Made by a program: the position numbers and the translations under genes. The notes under the pieces are model-generated. The model was not told the origin of the DNA, made no database searches, and was given only the letters and a program-made list of their open reading frames with translations. From NCBI RefSeq assembly GCF_001463885.1, contig NZ_BBWQ01000018.1, positions 124,001 through 188,000 on the forward strand: a stretch of DNA of 64,000 nucleotides, given 5' to 3'. Shown here in pieces: positions 27,245 to 37,649 of the stretch; position 1 is the first letter of the stretch; the number at the start of each line of letters is the position of its first letter. Origin of the DNA: Aureimonas altamirensis. GTDB lineage: Bacteria > Pseudomonadota > Alphaproteobacteria > Rhizobiales > Rhizobiaceae.

Positions 27245-28783
27245 ATGAACCGGCATGATGCGGATGTTAGCGGTATTTGTCTGCTTACGCCGAAAGAAAT
27301 GGCGCAAGCAGATGAAATGGCTGCCAAATTAGGCGGTTGCAGCTACTCATTGATGCAGGCTGCGGCGGCCGCCGTTGCCAATAGGGCAGATGCGATGGCG
27401 CCTAGTGGCCCCATCGCCGTGCTGGCCGGCACGGGCAACAATGGCGGCGACGCCGTGCTGGCGGCGCACTATTTGCGCGCACGCGGACGGTCCGTCCGGC
27501 TGTTCATGCCTGGCGCGGCAAAAGGCGACGACGCCGGCCGGGCAATGTCGGAATGGGCGTCGCAAAGCGAATCGCCGGAGGCGTTCCTGCCGGGTGAGTT
27601 CGCCCTCGTCATCGACGGCCTTTTCGGCGCAGGGCTCCAGCGGCCGCTGGACGGCGCGGCGGCCGAACTGGTGCGGCGGCTGGGCGAAGGGAAGGCGAGG
27701 GTTCTGTCCATCGACCTTCCCAGCGGCGTATCCGGCGAAACGGGGCAGGTACTGGGGAGTGCGCCACAGGCCGAGGCGACGGTGACCTTCTTCCGCCGCA
27801 AGCCCGGCCATCTGCTGCAGCCGGGCGCGGCCCTCTGCGGCAAGGTGACGGTGGCCGATATCGGCATCCCCGCAACCGTTCTGCACCAGATCCAGCCGCA
27901 AACCTTTGCCAACCAGCCGCCGCTATGGCGTCATCGCCTGCTGAAGCCCGGCGAGGCGGACCATAAATATGCGCGTGGGCATGCCGTCGTCTTTTCCGGC
28001 GGCCCAAGCCATACCGGTGCGGCGCGCCTTGCCGCGATGGCCGCCTTGCGCGGTGGCGCCGGGCTGGTGACGATGTTCGCCGCAGGCAGCGCGATGGCGG
28101 TGAATGCCGCGCACCTGACGGCCGTCATGCTGCGCCGCTGCGACGATGTCGGCCAACTGGCCGATCATCTGGCCGATGGGCGCCTGAACGCCTTCGTGCT
28201 GGGGCCGGGCTTCGGCAGCGCGGACAAGGCGCGCGCCTATGCCGCCGCAATACTGGAAGCGCGCCGCGCACTGGTGCTGGATGCCGACGGCCTGACAGCC
28301 TTTCGCGACCACGCGGCCGACCTGTTCCTGCTGGGTGCCACCAACGCCGCCCGCCTGGTGCTGACACCGCATATGGGCGAGTTCGCACGGCTGTTTCCCG
28401 ACATCGCGGCGGAGCCGGAACGCGGCAAGCCGTATATGGCCCGCATGGCCGCCGCGCGGTCCGGCGCGGTGGTGGTGCTGAAAGGCAGCGATACCGTGAT
28501 CGCCGCGCCGGACGGCCGCGCCGCCATCAACGCGACGGGAACGCCGGCCCTGGCCACCGCCGGCACCGGCGATGTGCTCGCCGGTCTGGTCGGTGCGCAA
28601 CTGGCCAACGACGTGCCGCCCTTCGAGGCGGCCTGCATTGCCGTGTGGCTGCATGGCGTTGCCGCGCGCCTGTACGGGCCGGGCCTGATCGCCGAAGACC
28701 TGCCGGGGCTGGTACCCCAGGCTATCGCCCGGCTGCATTCACTCTGCGGCTTCAGCCTTCCCGGCTGGCCGCCGCAGGAGTAG
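27245..28783 (+). CDS. nnr: Bifunctional NAD(P)H-hydrate epimerase / ADP-dependent dehydratase
   Basis: The protein has 512 residues and two domains. The N-terminal epimerase (YjeF_N) has [13 protein letters not shown] (near residue 60) and [11 protein letters not shown]. The C-terminal dehydratase (carbohydrate-kinase-like) has [24 protein letters not shown] and the ADP-site motif [11 protein letters not shown] (near residue 440). Together they repair damaged, hydrated NADH and NADPH. It diverges from glnB and converges with uvrA, sharing the last 45 bases with the uvrA 3' end. Confidence 0.93.
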   Translation: MNRHDADVSGICLLTPKEMAQADEMAAKLGGCSYSLMQAAAAAVANRADAMAPSGPIAVLAGTGNNGGDAVLAAHYLRARGRSVRLFMPGAAKGDDAGRAMSEWASQSESPEAFLPGEFALVIDGLFGAGLQRPLDGAAAELVRRLGEGKARVLSIDLPSGVSGETGQVLGSAPQAEATVTFFRRKPGHLLQPGAALCGKVTVADIGIPATVLHQIQPQTFANQPPLWRHRLLKPGEADHKYARGHAVVFSGGPSHTGAARLAAMAALRGGAGLVTMFAAGSAMAVNAAHLTAVMLRRCDDVGQLADHLADGRLNAFVLGPGFGSADKARAYAAAILEARRALVLDADGLTAFRDHAADLFLLGATNAARLVLTPHMGEFARLFPDIAAEPERGKPYMARMAAARSGAVVVLKGSDTVIAAPDGRAAINATGTPALATAGTGDVLAGLVGAQLANDVPPFEAACIAVWLHGVAARLYGPGLIAEDLPGLVPQAIARLHSLCGFSLPGWPPQE

Positions 28784-31615
28784 CTCCTTCAGGAAGCGGC
28801 CTGTCCACGAGCGCGGCTCGGTGACGATATCCTCCGGCGTTCCGGTGGCGACGATCTCGCCGCCGCCGTCGCCGCCCTCGGGGCCGATATCGATCAGGTA
28901 ATCCGCGGTCTTTATCACCTCCAGATTATGCTCGATCACGGCAACGGTGTTGCCCTGATCCACGAGGGAGTGGAGCACTTCCAACAGCTTGGCCACATCG
29001 TGGAAATGCAGACCCGTCGTCGGCTCGTCCAGTATATAAAGCGTGCGGCCCGTCGCGCGGCGTGAAAGCTCTTTTGCCAGCTTGACGCGCTGCGCCTCGC
29101 CGCCCGAAAGCGTCGTTGCCTGCTGGCCGACCTTGATGTAGCCGAGCCCCACTTCCTTCAACGTGGCGAGCTTGTCGCGCACGGCCGGGACGGCGGCAAA
29201 AAACTCGACAGCCTCTTCCACCGTCATGTCGAGCACGTCGGCGATCGACTTTTCCTTGAAGGTTACGTCCAGCGTTTCCCGGTTGTAGCGCTTGCCGTGG
29301 CAGACATCGCACGTCACGTAGACATCCGGCAGGAAGTGCATTTCGATCTTGATGACGCCATCGCCTTGGCAGGCTTCGCAGCGGCCGCCCTTGACGTTGA
29401 AGGAAAAGCGCCCCGGCTGGTATCCGCGCGCCTTGGCCTCGGGCAGGCCGGCGAACCAGTCGCGGATGGGCGTGAAGGCCCCGGTGTAGGTGGCGGGGTT
29501 GGAACGCGGCGTGCGGCCGATGGGCGATTGATCGATATCGATGACCTTGTCGAGCAGCTCCAGCCCCTCGACCCGGTCATGCTCTGCCGGCACGTCCCGC
29601 GCATTGGAAATGCGGCGTGCCGCTGCCTTGAACAGGGTTTCGATCAGGAAGGTGGATTTGCCGCCACCCGAAACGCCCGTCACGCAGGTGAACAGCCCCA
29701 TCGGCACTTCCGCCGAAACGTTCTTGAGGTTGTTGCCGCGCGCCCCGACGACCTTGATCGCCTTGCCCTTCTGCTTCTTGCGGCGCTTGTCGGGCACCGG
29801 AACGCCAAGGGTGCCGGAAAGATACTGCCCGGTCAGCGATTTCGGGTTGGCCATGACCTCGGCGGGCGTGCCGGCGGCGATCACCTGGCCGCCATGCACA
29901 CCGGCGGCGGGACCGATATCCACCACGTAATCCGCCGTCAGCACGGCATCCTCGTCGTGCTCGACGACGATCACCGTGTTGCCGATATCGCGAAGATGTT
30001 TCAGCGTATCCAGAAGGCGCGCATTGTCACGCTGGTGCAGGCCGATCGACGGCTCGTCCAGCACGTAGAGAACGCCCGTCAGGCCCGATCCGATCTGCGA
30101 GGCCAGGCGGATGCGCTGGCTTTCGCCGCCCGACAGCGTACCGGAGGCGCGCGACAGGGTCAGGTAATCGAGCCCGACATCGACCAGGAATTTCAACCGC
30201 TCGCGGATTTCCTTGAGGATGCGGACGGCAATCTCGTTCTGCTTGGCGGTCAGCTTGTCCGGCAGCGCCTCGAACCAGTCGGCCGCACCGCGAATGGAAA
30301 GCTCCGTCACTTCGCCGATATGGCGCTCGGCGATCTTGACCGCGAGCGCTTCCGGCTTGAGGCGATACCCGTTGCAGGCCGGGCAGGGCGTCGCCGACAT
30401 GTAACGCTCGATCTCCTCGCGGGACCAGGCCGAGTCGGTTTCCTTCCACCGCCGCTCCAGGTTGGGAACGATCCCCTCGAAAGTCTTGGTGGCATTGTAG
30501 GAGCGCAGGCCGTCGCTGTAACGGAACTGTATCTTGTGGCTGCCCGTACCGTGCAGGATGGCATCCTGTGCCTTTTGCGGCAGGGCCGACCACTTGTCGG
30601 TCAGCTTGAACTCGTATTCCCGCGACAGCGCTTCCAGCGTCTGCAGGTAATAGGGCGAGGTGGATTTGGCCCAGGGCGCGATGGCGCCGGCCTTCAGCGT
30701 GCGGTTTTCGTCCGGTACGATGAGCTTGGGGTCGATGGCGCGCTGCGAGCCCAGCCCATCGCAGACGGGGCAGGCGCCGAACGGGTTGTTGAAGGAGAAC
30801 AGGCGCGGCTCGATCTCCGGGATGGTGAACCCGGATACCGGACAGGCGAACTTTTCCGAAAAGACGAGCTGGCGCGGCTTGCCCTGCTCGTCCTTTTCGT
30901 CGGCGAACTCGGCGACCGCCAGCCCTTCGGCCAGCTTGAGAGCGGTTTCCAGCGAGTCGGCCAACCGTGCCTGGATGTCGTCGCGCACGACGATGCGGTC
31001 GACCACCACGTCGATATCGTGCTTGTACTTTTTGTCGAGGGTCGGCGCGTCGGCGATGTCGTAGAATTCGCCGTCGATGCGAACGCGCTGAAAACCCTTT
31101 TTCTGCAGCTCGGCAAGCTCTTTCCGGTATTCGCCCTTGCGGCCGCGCACCATCGGCGCCAGCAGAAAGAAGCGCGTGCCTTCGGCCTGCGCCATCACGC
31201 GGTCCACCATCTGGCTTACGGTCTGGCTTTCGATGGGCAGTCCGGTGACGGGCGAATAGGGCACACCGACCCGCGCGAAGAGCAGGCGCAGATAGTCATA
31301 GATTTCGGTGACGGTGCCGACCGTGGAGCGCGGATTGCGCGAGGTAGTCTTCTGCTCGATGGAGATTGCCGGAGACAGGCCGTCGATCTGGTCGACATCC
31401 GGCTTCTGCATCATCTCCAGAAACTGCCGGGCATAGGCCGACAGACTTTCCACGTAGCGGCGCTGCCCTTCGGCGTAGATGGTGTCGAAAGCCAGGGACG
31501 ATTTGCCCGAGCCGGAAAGCCCCGTCATCACCACCAGCTTGTCGCGCGGGATGTCGAGATCGACGTTCTTGAGGTTATGTTCGCGGGCACCGCGAATGGA
31601 GATGACGTTTTTCAT
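28739..31615 (-). CDS. uvrA: Excinuclease ABC subunit A
   Basis: The protein has 958 residues from the ATG at 31615. Two ABC ATPase halves are visible: [20 protein letters not shown] and [11 protein letters not shown] as Walker A motifs, two LSGGE signatures, and zinc modules [14 protein letters not shown] and CEACQGDG...CDVCHGKRY. UvrA finds bulky lesions and loads UvrB. A GTG at 31654 in frame would add 13 residues. A LexA box lies between uvrA and the divergent ssb, so both are probably SOS genes. The 3' end overlaps nnr. Confidence 0.96.
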   Translation of the reverse strand: MKNVISIRGAREHNLKNVDLDIPRDKLVVMTGLSGSGKSSLAFDTIYAEGQRRYVESLSAYARQFLEMMQKPDVDQIDGLSPAISIEQKTTSRNPRSTVGTVTEIYDYLRLLFARVGVPYSPVTGLPIESQTVSQMVDRVMAQAEGTRFFLLAPMVRGRKGEYRKELAELQKKGFQRVRIDGEFYDIADAPTLDKKYKHDIDVVVDRIVVRDDIQARLADSLETALKLAEGLAVAEFADEKDEQGKPRQLVFSEKFACPVSGFTIPEIEPRLFSFNNPFGACPVCDGLGSQRAIDPKLIVPDENRTLKAGAIAPWAKSTSPYYLQTLEALSREYEFKLTDKWSALPQKAQDAILHGTGSHKIQFRYSDGLRSYNATKTFEGIVPNLERRWKETDSAWSREEIERYMSATPCPACNGYRLKPEALAVKIAERHIGEVTELSIRGAADWFEALPDKLTAKQNEIAVRILKEIRERLKFLVDVGLDYLTLSRASGTLSGGESQRIRLASQIGSGLTGVLYVLDEPSIGLHQRDNARLLDTLKHLRDIGNTVIVVEHDEDAVLTADYVVDIGPAAGVHGGQVIAAGTPAEVMANPKSLTGQYLSGTLGVPVPDKRRKKQKGKAIKVVGARGNNLKNVSAEVPMGLFTCVTGVSGGGKSTFLIETLFKAAARRISNARDVPAEHDRVEGLELLDKVIDIDQSPIGRTPRSNPATYTGAFTPIRDWFAGLPEAKARGYQPGRFSFNVKGGRCEACQGDGVIKIEMHFLPDVYVTCDVCHGKRYNRETLDVTFKEKSIADVLDMTVEEAVEFFAAVPAVRDKLATLKEVGLGYIKVGQQATTLSGGEAQRVKLAKELSRRATGRTLYILDEPTTGLHFHDVAKLLEVLHSLVDQGNTVAVIEHNLEVIKTADYLIDIGPEGGDGGGEIVATGTPEDIVTEPRSWTGRFLKELLLRRPAGKAEAAE

Positions 31616-31723
31616 CTGGCCGGCCGATAGTGGGGGAAACGGTTCCTGTGCCACCCATATCGGGCATGGGGCGGCGGGTTGAAAGACGTATCTGTCAAAA
31701 AGACTTGACGCCCCATTGTCTAT

Positions 31724-31738
31724 GTTCTTTCTTTGTTC
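31724..31738. promoter_or_regulatory. SOS (LexA) box between uvrA and ssb
   Basis: The sequence is GTTC TTTCTTT GTTC, an exact match to the alphaproteobacterial LexA consensus GTTC-N7-GTTC. On the uvrA strand it reads GAAC-N7-GAAC. It lies in the divergent gap, 109 bases before uvrA and 128 before ssb, so it can control both. Confidence 0.88.
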
Positions 31739-31865
31739 GCGTCAATCACGCATCAAACGGGTGTGGATCGCGGCGGATTTCCTGGCGCGGGCCGCTTGGA
31801 ACGGACGGTGCGATAGTCTAGCGTCCGCCCCGTTCGAATTCATTTTCATAGACTGAGGTATCCCG

Positions 31866-32420
31866 ATGGCAGGCAGCGTCAACAAGGTCATTCTGGTCGG
31901 CAATCTTGGAGCCGACCCGGAGATACGCCGCCTGAATTCCGGCGACGCCGTCGTCAATCTGCGCATCGCCACGTCCGAAACCTGGCGCGATCGCCAGTCC
32001 GGCGAGCGGCGCGAGCGCACCGAGTGGCACAACGTTGTCATCTTCAACGAAAACCTCGTCAAGGTTGCCGAGCAGTACCTCAAGAAGGGCGCGAAGGTTT
32101 ATCTGGAGGGTCAGTTGCAGACCCGGTCCTGGGAAGACCAGCAGGGCCAGAAGCGTTACACGACCGAGGTGGTTCTGCAGCGTTTCCGCGGCGAGCTACA
32201 GATGCTCGACGGGCGCGGCGAGGGCGGTGCCTCGTTTGAAGGCGGCAGTGGCGGAGGCGGCGGCTACGAACGCGGTGGCGGTGGCGGCGGCGCAAGCCGT
32301 GGCGGTTACGAAGATCGCGGCGGAAACGGTGGCAGCGGCGGCGGCCGTGGCGGCTATGACGAGCGCGGCGGCGGCGGCGGTGGCCGCGGCGGCGACATGG
32401 ACGACGAAATCCCGTTCTGA
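31866..32420 (+). CDS. ssb: Single-stranded DNA-binding protein
   Basis: The protein has 184 residues. An OB fold occupies residues 1-112 ([42 protein letters not shown]). A glycine-rich flexible linker with GGGG and GGY repeats follows, and the acidic partner-binding tip DMDDEIPF ends the protein. The ATG has GAGG seven bases upstream. It protects ssDNA in replication and repair and is probably in the LexA regulon with uvrA. Two hairpins without a clear T-run lie downstream. Confidence 0.97.
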   Translation: MAGSVNKVILVGNLGADPEIRRLNSGDAVVNLRIATSETWRDRQSGERRERTEWHNVVIFNENLVKVAEQYLKKGAKVYLEGQLQTRSWEDQQGQKRYTTEVVLQRFRGELQMLDGRGEGGASFEGGSGGGGGYERGGGGGGASRGGYEDRGGNGGSGGGRGGYDERGGGGGGRGGDMDDEIPF

Positions 32421-32486
32421 GCGACGGGACAGGACGCCGGTACCGTGGTTCGAAAGGCGTTACATCCACAAAGCAGAAACATCTCG

Positions 32487-32563
32487 GCGATTGCATGAAA
32501 CCGGCAATCGCGAGGTGAAAACCAGACCATCCGCTTCCGGACGCAACGGGCCCGGAAGCGGAT
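32487..32563. repeat. Two hairpins downstream of ssb
   Basis: GCGATTGC (32487-32494) pairs with GCAATCGC (32504-32511). ATCCGCTTCCGG (32529-32540) pairs perfectly with CCGGAAGCGGAT (32552-32563). They lie between the convergent ssb and SDR genes. Neither is followed by a T-run, so they may be a non-canonical terminator or a dispersed palindrome. Confidence 0.6.
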
Positions 32564-32580
32564 GCCGTCGGCGCCGGGTC

Positions 32581-33312
32581 TCAGACCTGCCTCATACCGC
32601 CATCGACGCAGAGCTCCGCGCCCGTGATGAAGCTCGCTTCATCGCTGAGGAGGAAAAACGCCGCGGACGCCACCTCGTCGGCGCGGGCCATTCGGCCCAG
32701 CGGGATTGGCGCGATCAGCGCCGCACGTCCCTCTTCCGGCACTGCCGCCATCATGGCCGTATCCGTTGGGCCAGGCGCCACCACGTTGACGCGGATACCC
32801 ATGGGGGCGAGTTCCCTGGCCCAGGAACGGGCATAGGAGCGGACTGCCGCCTTCGTGGCCGCATAGGTGCTGTAGGGCGGGATACCCATCCCGTCTGCGA
32901 TCGATCCCATCAGGATTACCGAGGATCCGCGAGTTAACGCGGGCAAGGCCGCTTTCAGGCCAAACACCATGCCACGGACGTTCACCCCGAAATGCCGATC
33001 GAAATGCTCAGGGGTCTCATCCAGGATCGAGGACGGTTCGGATAGGCCGGCGTTCAGAACCAGATAGTCCAAGCGCCCCCGCGCTTCTACAACCGTGCCG
33101 ACGATGCGCTCGAGGTCCTCCGGCACACCGGCATCGGCAACCAGCCCATGGACGTTTCCACCCAGTTTCAGCACGGCAGCGCTAACTTCGTCATCCCGTC
33201 GTCCGGTCAGGAAAACGGTTGCCCCTTCGGCCAATAGGCGTTCGGCGACCGCCAGGCCGATCCCCTTTGCGCCTCCGACCACGAGGGCGGTCTTATTATC
33301 GATTCTTGCCAT
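32581..33312 (-). CDS. Short-chain dehydrogenase/reductase (SDR)
   Basis: The protein has 243 residues and is a classical SDR: cofactor motif GGAKGIG (residues 13-19), NAG (87-89), and catalytic Ser137, Tyr150 and Lys154 (YSTYAATKAA). Arg38-Arg39 after the second strand (TGRRD) favour NADP(H). The substrate is unknown. The ATG has AAGGAG eight bases upstream. It diverges from an HxlR-type regulator 82 bases away, which probably controls it. Confidence 0.87.
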   Translation of the reverse strand: MARIDNKTALVVGGAKGIGLAVAERLLAEGATVFLTGRRDDEVSAAVLKLGGNVHGLVADAGVPEDLERIVGTVVEARGRLDYLVLNAGLSEPSSILDETPEHFDRHFGVNVRGMVFGLKAALPALTRGSSVILMGSIADGMGIPPYSTYAATKAAVRSYARSWARELAPMGIRVNVVAPGPTDTAMMAAVPEEGRAALIAPIPLGRMARADEVASAAFFLLSDEASFITGAELCVDGGMRQV

Positions 33313-33394
33313 CGCATAGTCTCCTTGCTCAGCGATGGCATCCAGATATACGATGACTATCTAATCACAAGAACGCACTTTGAAGAGACTAGAT

Positions 33395-33787
33395 ATGCGG
33401 GACGATACCGAGCTTGAGCGTCTGTCGGAGCAGGCATGCGTCGAAATGGTCCGCATCAGGCCCGTCCTGGATCGGATTGCGGACAAGTGGACAATCCTGA
33501 TCCTTACCGTGCTATGCCCGAAGCCTGCGCGTTTCAACGAGATCAAGCGTCGTCTGAACGGGATCACGCACAAGGCACTGGCCGACGCCCTGAAGCGGTT
33601 GGAGCGCAACGGGCTTGTCACGCGGACAGTGTTGCCCACCGCGCCGATCGGTGTGGAGTACACGATCACGCCACTTGGCCATTCGTTGCGCGAGCCTTTC
33701 GAGGCCTTGTGTTCATGGGCGCTGACGTATGGCCCCGACATCGAGCGAGCAGGGGCCCGGTACGACGACGCAAAGGCGAACCGATAG
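33395..33787 (+). CDS. HxlR-family transcriptional regulator
   Basis: The protein has 130 residues with the winged-helix HxlR core (DRIADKWTILILTVLCPKPARFNEI, then RLNGITHKALADALKRLERNG and VEYTITPLGHSL). A cysteine near residue 15 lies where many HxlR proteins carry a sensing thiol. ATG at 33395 was chosen over TTG at 33380 because GAAGAG lies seven bases upstream of the ATG. It diverges from the SDR gene, its likely target; AGATA-N9-TATCT at 33344-33362 in the gap is a possible operator. Confidence 0.85.
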   Translation: MRDDTELERLSEQACVEMVRIRPVLDRIADKWTILILTVLCPKPARFNEIKRRLNGITHKALADALKRLERNGLVTRTVLPTAPIGVEYTITPLGHSLREPFEALCSWALTYGPDIERAGARYDDAKANR

Positions 33788-33846
33788 CGGCCGGCACAAG
33801 CGGAGGCCTTAGGCCGCGCGATCCGAGCCCTGATCTTGCGCCGTCG

Positions 33847-34473
33847 TCAGAGCGCAAAGAGCTGGCGCACGCCATCGGCCACGAACTGCACGGCCAATGC
33901 CGCCAGCAGCACACCCAGCAGGCGCGTTACCACCGCACGGCCGGTCACGCCCATCAGCCGGTCTACCCGGTCGGCCACGGCCAGGAACAGGAATGTCGCG
34001 ACGCTGACCAGCGCGATCACCAGCACCAGCAGGCTCTGCCCGACAAAGCCCGGAAGATTGCCGGACAACAGGATGACGGCCGAAATGGCCCCCGGTCCTG
34101 CCATCAGCGGGATGGCAAGCGGAAACGCCGCCACATTGGCCGCGTCTTCCGGGTGAGGCACGGCCTCTCCGGCGCTCTTCTCCTTGCGGTGCTGCCGCTT
34201 CTCGAACACCAGCTCGAAGGCGATGGTGAACAGGAACAGCCCGCCCGCCACGCGGAAGGCGCCCAGCGAAACGCCGAGCGCCTCGATGATGACAAGCCCG
34301 AACAGCGCGAAGACGGCCAGGATGACGAAGGCGATGACGCTTGCCTGAAGCGCGATCCGCCGACGCTCCAGCCGGGTGCGGCCCGGCGTGAGTGTCAGGA
34401 ACAGCGGAATGAGACCGAGCGGATCGATGATGACGATAAGGGTGATGAACCCGGTCAGCAGCATATCCGCCAT
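33847..34473 (-). CDS. MarC-family integral membrane protein
   Basis: The protein has 208 residues and six hydrophobic segments. It begins LLTGFITLIVIIDPLGLIPLF, the MarC signature, and has FPLAIPLMAGPGAISAVI in the second half. MarC proteins are inner membrane proteins of unknown transport role; the old link to multiple antibiotic resistance is not supported. It diverges from gyrA across a 332-base gap with two palindromes. Confidence 0.88.
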   Translation of the reverse strand: MADMLLTGFITLIVIIDPLGLIPLFLTLTPGRTRLERRRIALQASVIAFVILAVFALFGLVIIEALGVSLGAFRVAGGLFLFTIAFELVFEKRQHRKEKSAGEAVPHPEDAANVAAFPLAIPLMAGPGAISAVILLSGNLPGFVGQSLLVLVIALVSVATFLFLAVADRVDRLMGVTGRAVVTRLLGVLLAALAVQFVADGVRQLFAL

Positions 34474-34494
34474 CGAAAAACACCCCTACAGCGC

Positions 34495-34576
34495 TTCCGG
34501 TGAACACGGGTTCACCGGAAAGCTCCCTTCTTTCGTCTTGCCGCATTACCCCACGCCGAAGCGATTCCGCTTCGGC
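34495..34576. repeat. Tandem palindromes, possible dispersed mosaic element
   Basis: TTCCGGTGAAC (34495-34505) pairs perfectly with GTTCACCGGAA (34510-34520), with a 4-base loop. GCCGAAGCG (34555-34563) pairs perfectly with CGCTTCGGC (34568-34576), also with a 4-base loop. Two neighbouring palindromes in an intergenic gap resemble the RIME/REP-type elements of rhizobial genomes. Confidence 0.65.
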
Positions 34577-34742
34577 TGGAAATGCTTCAGTCGAGAATCG
34601 CGCCGGCAGCGCGAGTGCGATCCTGCACGCTCGATGCGGTGCGTGCGACAACCATGGGGCGCATTTTTTTCATCATCTAACGCAAGCGGCAATAAGTTGT
34701 TGAAAAAACGTTGGAAATCCCCGCCGATGCGGGATCGCGGAT

Positions 34743-34771
34743 TTGCCAATCCGATGCGCCGCAGGCTATAA
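34743..34771 (+). promoter_or_regulatory. Sigma-70-type promoter of gyrA
   Basis: TTGCCA (34743-34748) and CTATAA (34766-34771) are separated by 17 bases. Transcription would begin near 34778, about 28 bases before the TTG start, leaving room for the AAGGA ribosome site. Confidence 0.65.
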
Positions 34772-34805
34772 GCGCGCAAGATCGAAGTGTAGGCAAGGAA
34801 GCGTC

Positions 34806-37574
34806 TTGGCAGACGATCGTAAGGATAACCCGCCGGCGGAACGCCCCAGCGGCATCGAGCCCGTGTCCATCATAGAGGAGATGCAGCGCTCCTACCTCGA
34901 TTACGCGATGAGCGTCATCGTCAGCCGCGCTCTGCCCGATGTGAGAGACGGGCTGAAGCCGGTGCATCGCCGCGTGCTTTATGCCATGTCCGAAATGGGG
35001 CTCGTGCATAACCGGCCCTACCGCAAGTCGGCGGGCGTCGTCGGCGAGGTGATGGGCAAGTTCCACCCGCACGGCGATGCCTCCATCTACGACGCGCTGG
35101 TGCGCATGGCGCAGGATTTCTCCCTGCGGGCGCCGCTGATCGACGGACAGGGCAATTTCGGTTCCATCGACGGCGATCCGCCCGCCGCGATGCGGTACAC
35201 CGAGTGTCGCCTGGAAAAACTGTCGGAAACCCTGCTCGAGGATATCGACAAGGAGACGGTGAACTTCCAGGAGAATTACGACGGCCGCGAGCTCGAGCCG
35301 ACGGTTCTTCCGGCACGTATTCCCAATCTTCTGGTCAACGGCTCGGGCGGCATCGCCGTCGGCATGGCAACCAACGTGCCGCCGCACAATCTGGGCGAGG
35401 TCGTGGACGGCTGTATCGCCATGATCGACAATCCGGCCATCACCCTGCCGGAGCTGATGGAGATCATCCCCGGGCCCGACTTCCCGACAGGCGCGATCGT
35501 GCTTGGCCGGGCCGGCATCCAGTCGGCTTACGCCACCGGGCGCGGTTCCATCCTGATGCGCGGCAAGGTGCATATCGAGACCATGCGCGGCGAGCGCGAG
35601 GCCATCGTCATCACCGAGGTGCCGTACCAGGTCAACAAGGCGTCGATGATCGAGAAGATGGCCGACCTGGTCCGCGAAAAGCGGGTCGAGGGCATCTCCG
35701 ACATCCGCGACGAAAGCGACCGCGAAGGCTATCGCGTCGTCATCGAACTGAAGCGTGACGCCTCGTCCGACGTGGTGTTGAACCAGCTTTATCGCTTCAC
35801 GCCGCTGCAGACGTCTTTCGGCGCCAATATCGTGGCGCTGAACGGCGGCAAGCCCGAGCAGATGACACTGGTCGACATGCTGTCGGCCTTCATCGCCTTC
35901 CGCGAAGAGGTGGTCAACCGCCGCACCAAGTTCCTGCTGCGCAAGGCGCGCGAGCGGGCCCACGTGTTGGTTGGTCTGGCCATCGCCGTCGCCAATATCG
36001 ATGCGATCATCAAGCTGATCCGCGAGGCGCCGGACCCGGCCACCGCGCGAGAGCAGTTGATGAGCCGCGACTGGGACGCGCGCGACGTCGAGCCGCTGAT
36101 CCGCCTGATCGACGATCCGGTCTACAAGATCACCGAAGCCGGTACCTACCGCCTGTCGGAAGCGCAGTCGCGCGCGATCCTCGATCTGCGGCTGCAACGC
36201 CTGACGGCGCTCGGGCGCGATGAGATCGGCGACGAGCTGAACAAGCTCGGCGAAGAGATCAGCGATTATCTCGACATTCTCTCTTCGCGCGTGCGCGTGC
36301 GGGACATCGTCAAGGCAGAGCTGGCCGCCGCACGCGACGAGTTCGCAACGCCCCGGCGCACGGAGCTCAGCGAAGGCGCAGCCGACCTCGACGACGAGGA
36401 TCTGATCCCCCGCGAGGAGATGGTCGTGACCGTCAGCCATGGCGGCTACATCAAGCGTGTGCCGCTGGCCACCTATCGCGCCCAGCGCCGCGGCGGCAAG
36501 GGGCGTTCGGGCATGGCGCTGAAGGGTGACGAGGATTCCGTCACCCGGCTGTTCGTTGCCAATACGCACACGCCTGTCCTGTTCTTCTCGTCGCGAGGTA
36601 TCGTCTACAAGGAAAAGGTGTGGCGCCTGCCGCTGGCGACGCCGCAATCCCGCGGCAAGGCATTGGTGAACATGCTGCCGCTGGAAAAGGGCGAACGGAT
36701 CACCTCGATCCTGCCCTTGCCGAACGACGAAGAGGCCGCCGAGGCGCTGAACGTCATGTTTGCCACGACGCGCGGCACCGTGCGCCGCAACAAGCTGTCC
36801 GACTTCGTGCAGGTCAACCGCAACGGCAAGATCGCCATGAAGCTGGACGAGGCCGGCGACGAGATCCTTGCGGTCGCGACCTGCTCGGAAGATGACGACG
36901 TGCTGCTGACGGCGGCATCGGGGCAGTGCATCCGCTTCCCCACCACGGATGTGCGCGTGTTTGCCGGCCGCAACTCGGTTGGCGTGCGCGGCATGTCTTT
37001 GGCCGAAGGAGACCGCCTGATCTCCATGGCGATCATGCGTCACGTGGATGCGACGCCGGCCGAGCGGGCCACCTATCTTCGCATGCGCCGCGCCGTCGAG
37101 GGCGAGGCGGCCAGCGAGGTTGTCGCCGACGAAGAGGCCACGGAAGAGGTTGCACTGACGCAGGAGCGCTATGCGTTCCTGAGCGCGGCAGAAGAATTCG
37201 TGCTGACGATCAGCGAGTTCGGCTTCGGCAAGCGTTCGTCTTCGTACGATTTCCGTACCATCGGGCGGGGTGGCAAGGGCATCCGCGCCACCGACGTATC
37301 GCGCATCGGCGATATCGGCCCGCTGGTGGCCGGTTTCCCGGTGGAAGACAGCGACCAGCTTCTGCTGATTTCGGATCGTGGCCAGATGATCCGCGTGCCC
37401 GTCGACGGCATTCGTATCGCCAGCCGCGCCACGAAGGGTGTGACGATCTTCAACACCGCCGATGGCGAGCGTGTCGTATCGGTGGAGCGGATACCCGATC
37501 AGGGTGAGGAAGTACCCGAGCTGGACGAGAGCGGCGGTGGCGATGAGCCCGGAGAGCCGGCGAGCGAGAGCTGA
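34806..37574 (+). CDS. gyrA: DNA gyrase subunit A
   Basis: The protein has 922 residues. The catalytic Tyr131 sits in [10 protein letters not shown]. The quinolone region reads [17 protein letters not shown], with Ala92 where E. coli has Ser83 and Asp96 at the Asp87 position. The C-terminal part carries beta-pinwheel repeats ([20 protein letters not shown]) and an acidic tail. The start is TTG at 34806, with AAGGA six bases upstream and a promoter just before it; the frame is open to 34743, but no better start was found. It introduces negative supercoils together with GyrB, which is not in this window. Confidence 0.96.
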   Translation: MADDRKDNPPAERPSGIEPVSIIEEMQRSYLDYAMSVIVSRALPDVRDGLKPVHRRVLYAMSEMGLVHNRPYRKSAGVVGEVMGKFHPHGDASIYDALVRMAQDFSLRAPLIDGQGNFGSIDGDPPAAMRYTECRLEKLSETLLEDIDKETVNFQENYDGRELEPTVLPARIPNLLVNGSGGIAVGMATNVPPHNLGEVVDGCIAMIDNPAITLPELMEIIPGPDFPTGAIVLGRAGIQSAYATGRGSILMRGKVHIETMRGEREAIVITEVPYQVNKASMIEKMADLVREKRVEGISDIRDESDREGYRVVIELKRDASSDVVLNQLYRFTPLQTSFGANIVALNGGKPEQMTLVDMLSAFIAFREEVVNRRTKFLLRKARERAHVLVGLAIAVANIDAIIKLIREAPDPATAREQLMSRDWDARDVEPLIRLIDDPVYKITEAGTYRLSEAQSRAILDLRLQRLTALGRDEIGDELNKLGEEISDYLDILSSRVRVRDIVKAELAAARDEFATPRRTELSEGAADLDDEDLIPREEMVVTVSHGGYIKRVPLATYRAQRRGGKGRSGMALKGDEDSVTRLFVANTHTPVLFFSSRGIVYKEKVWRLPLATPQSRGKALVNMLPLEKGERITSILPLPNDEEAAEALNVMFATTRGTVRRNKLSDFVQVNRNGKIAMKLDEAGDEILAVATCSEDDDVLLTAASGQCIRFPTTDVRVFAGRNSVGVRGMSLAEGDRLISMAIMRHVDATPAERATYLRMRRAVEGEAASEVVADEEATEEVALTQERYAFLSAAEEFVLTISEFGFGKRSSSYDFRTIGRGGKGIRATDVSRIGDIGPLVAGFPVEDSDQLLLISDRGQMIRVPVDGIRIASRATKGVTIFNTADGERVVSVERIPDQGEEVPELDESGGGDEPGEPASES

Positions 37575-37590
37575 GTCTATTCAGAACAAG

Positions 37591-37624
37591 GAAAAGGGGC
37601 CGTCCATGGGATCGGCCCCTTTTC
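37591..37624. terminator. Terminator of gyrA
   Basis: GAAAAGGGGCCG (37591-37602) pairs with CGGCCCCTTTTC (37613-37624), a perfect 12-bp stem with a 10-base loop, 16 bases after the gyrA stop. Both strands end in T-runs inside the stem, so it may also end the small minus-strand gene at 37650. Confidence 0.82.
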
Positions 37625-37649
37625 CAATACGGCAGGCGGGCTGCCTATA

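Larger units (their letters stand above)
34474..34805. other. Divergent marC-gyrA intergenic region
   Basis: The 332 bases hold two perfect palindromes (34495-34520 and 34555-34576) close to marC and the gyrA promoter (34743-34771) close to gyrA. No convincing small coding sequence was seen between them. Confidence 0.7.

Noticed and set aside
33095-34503. Long plus-strand frames across the HxlR and marC genes
   Set aside because: They are other-frame shadows; the HxlR helix-turn-helix and the MarC signature are in the chosen frames.
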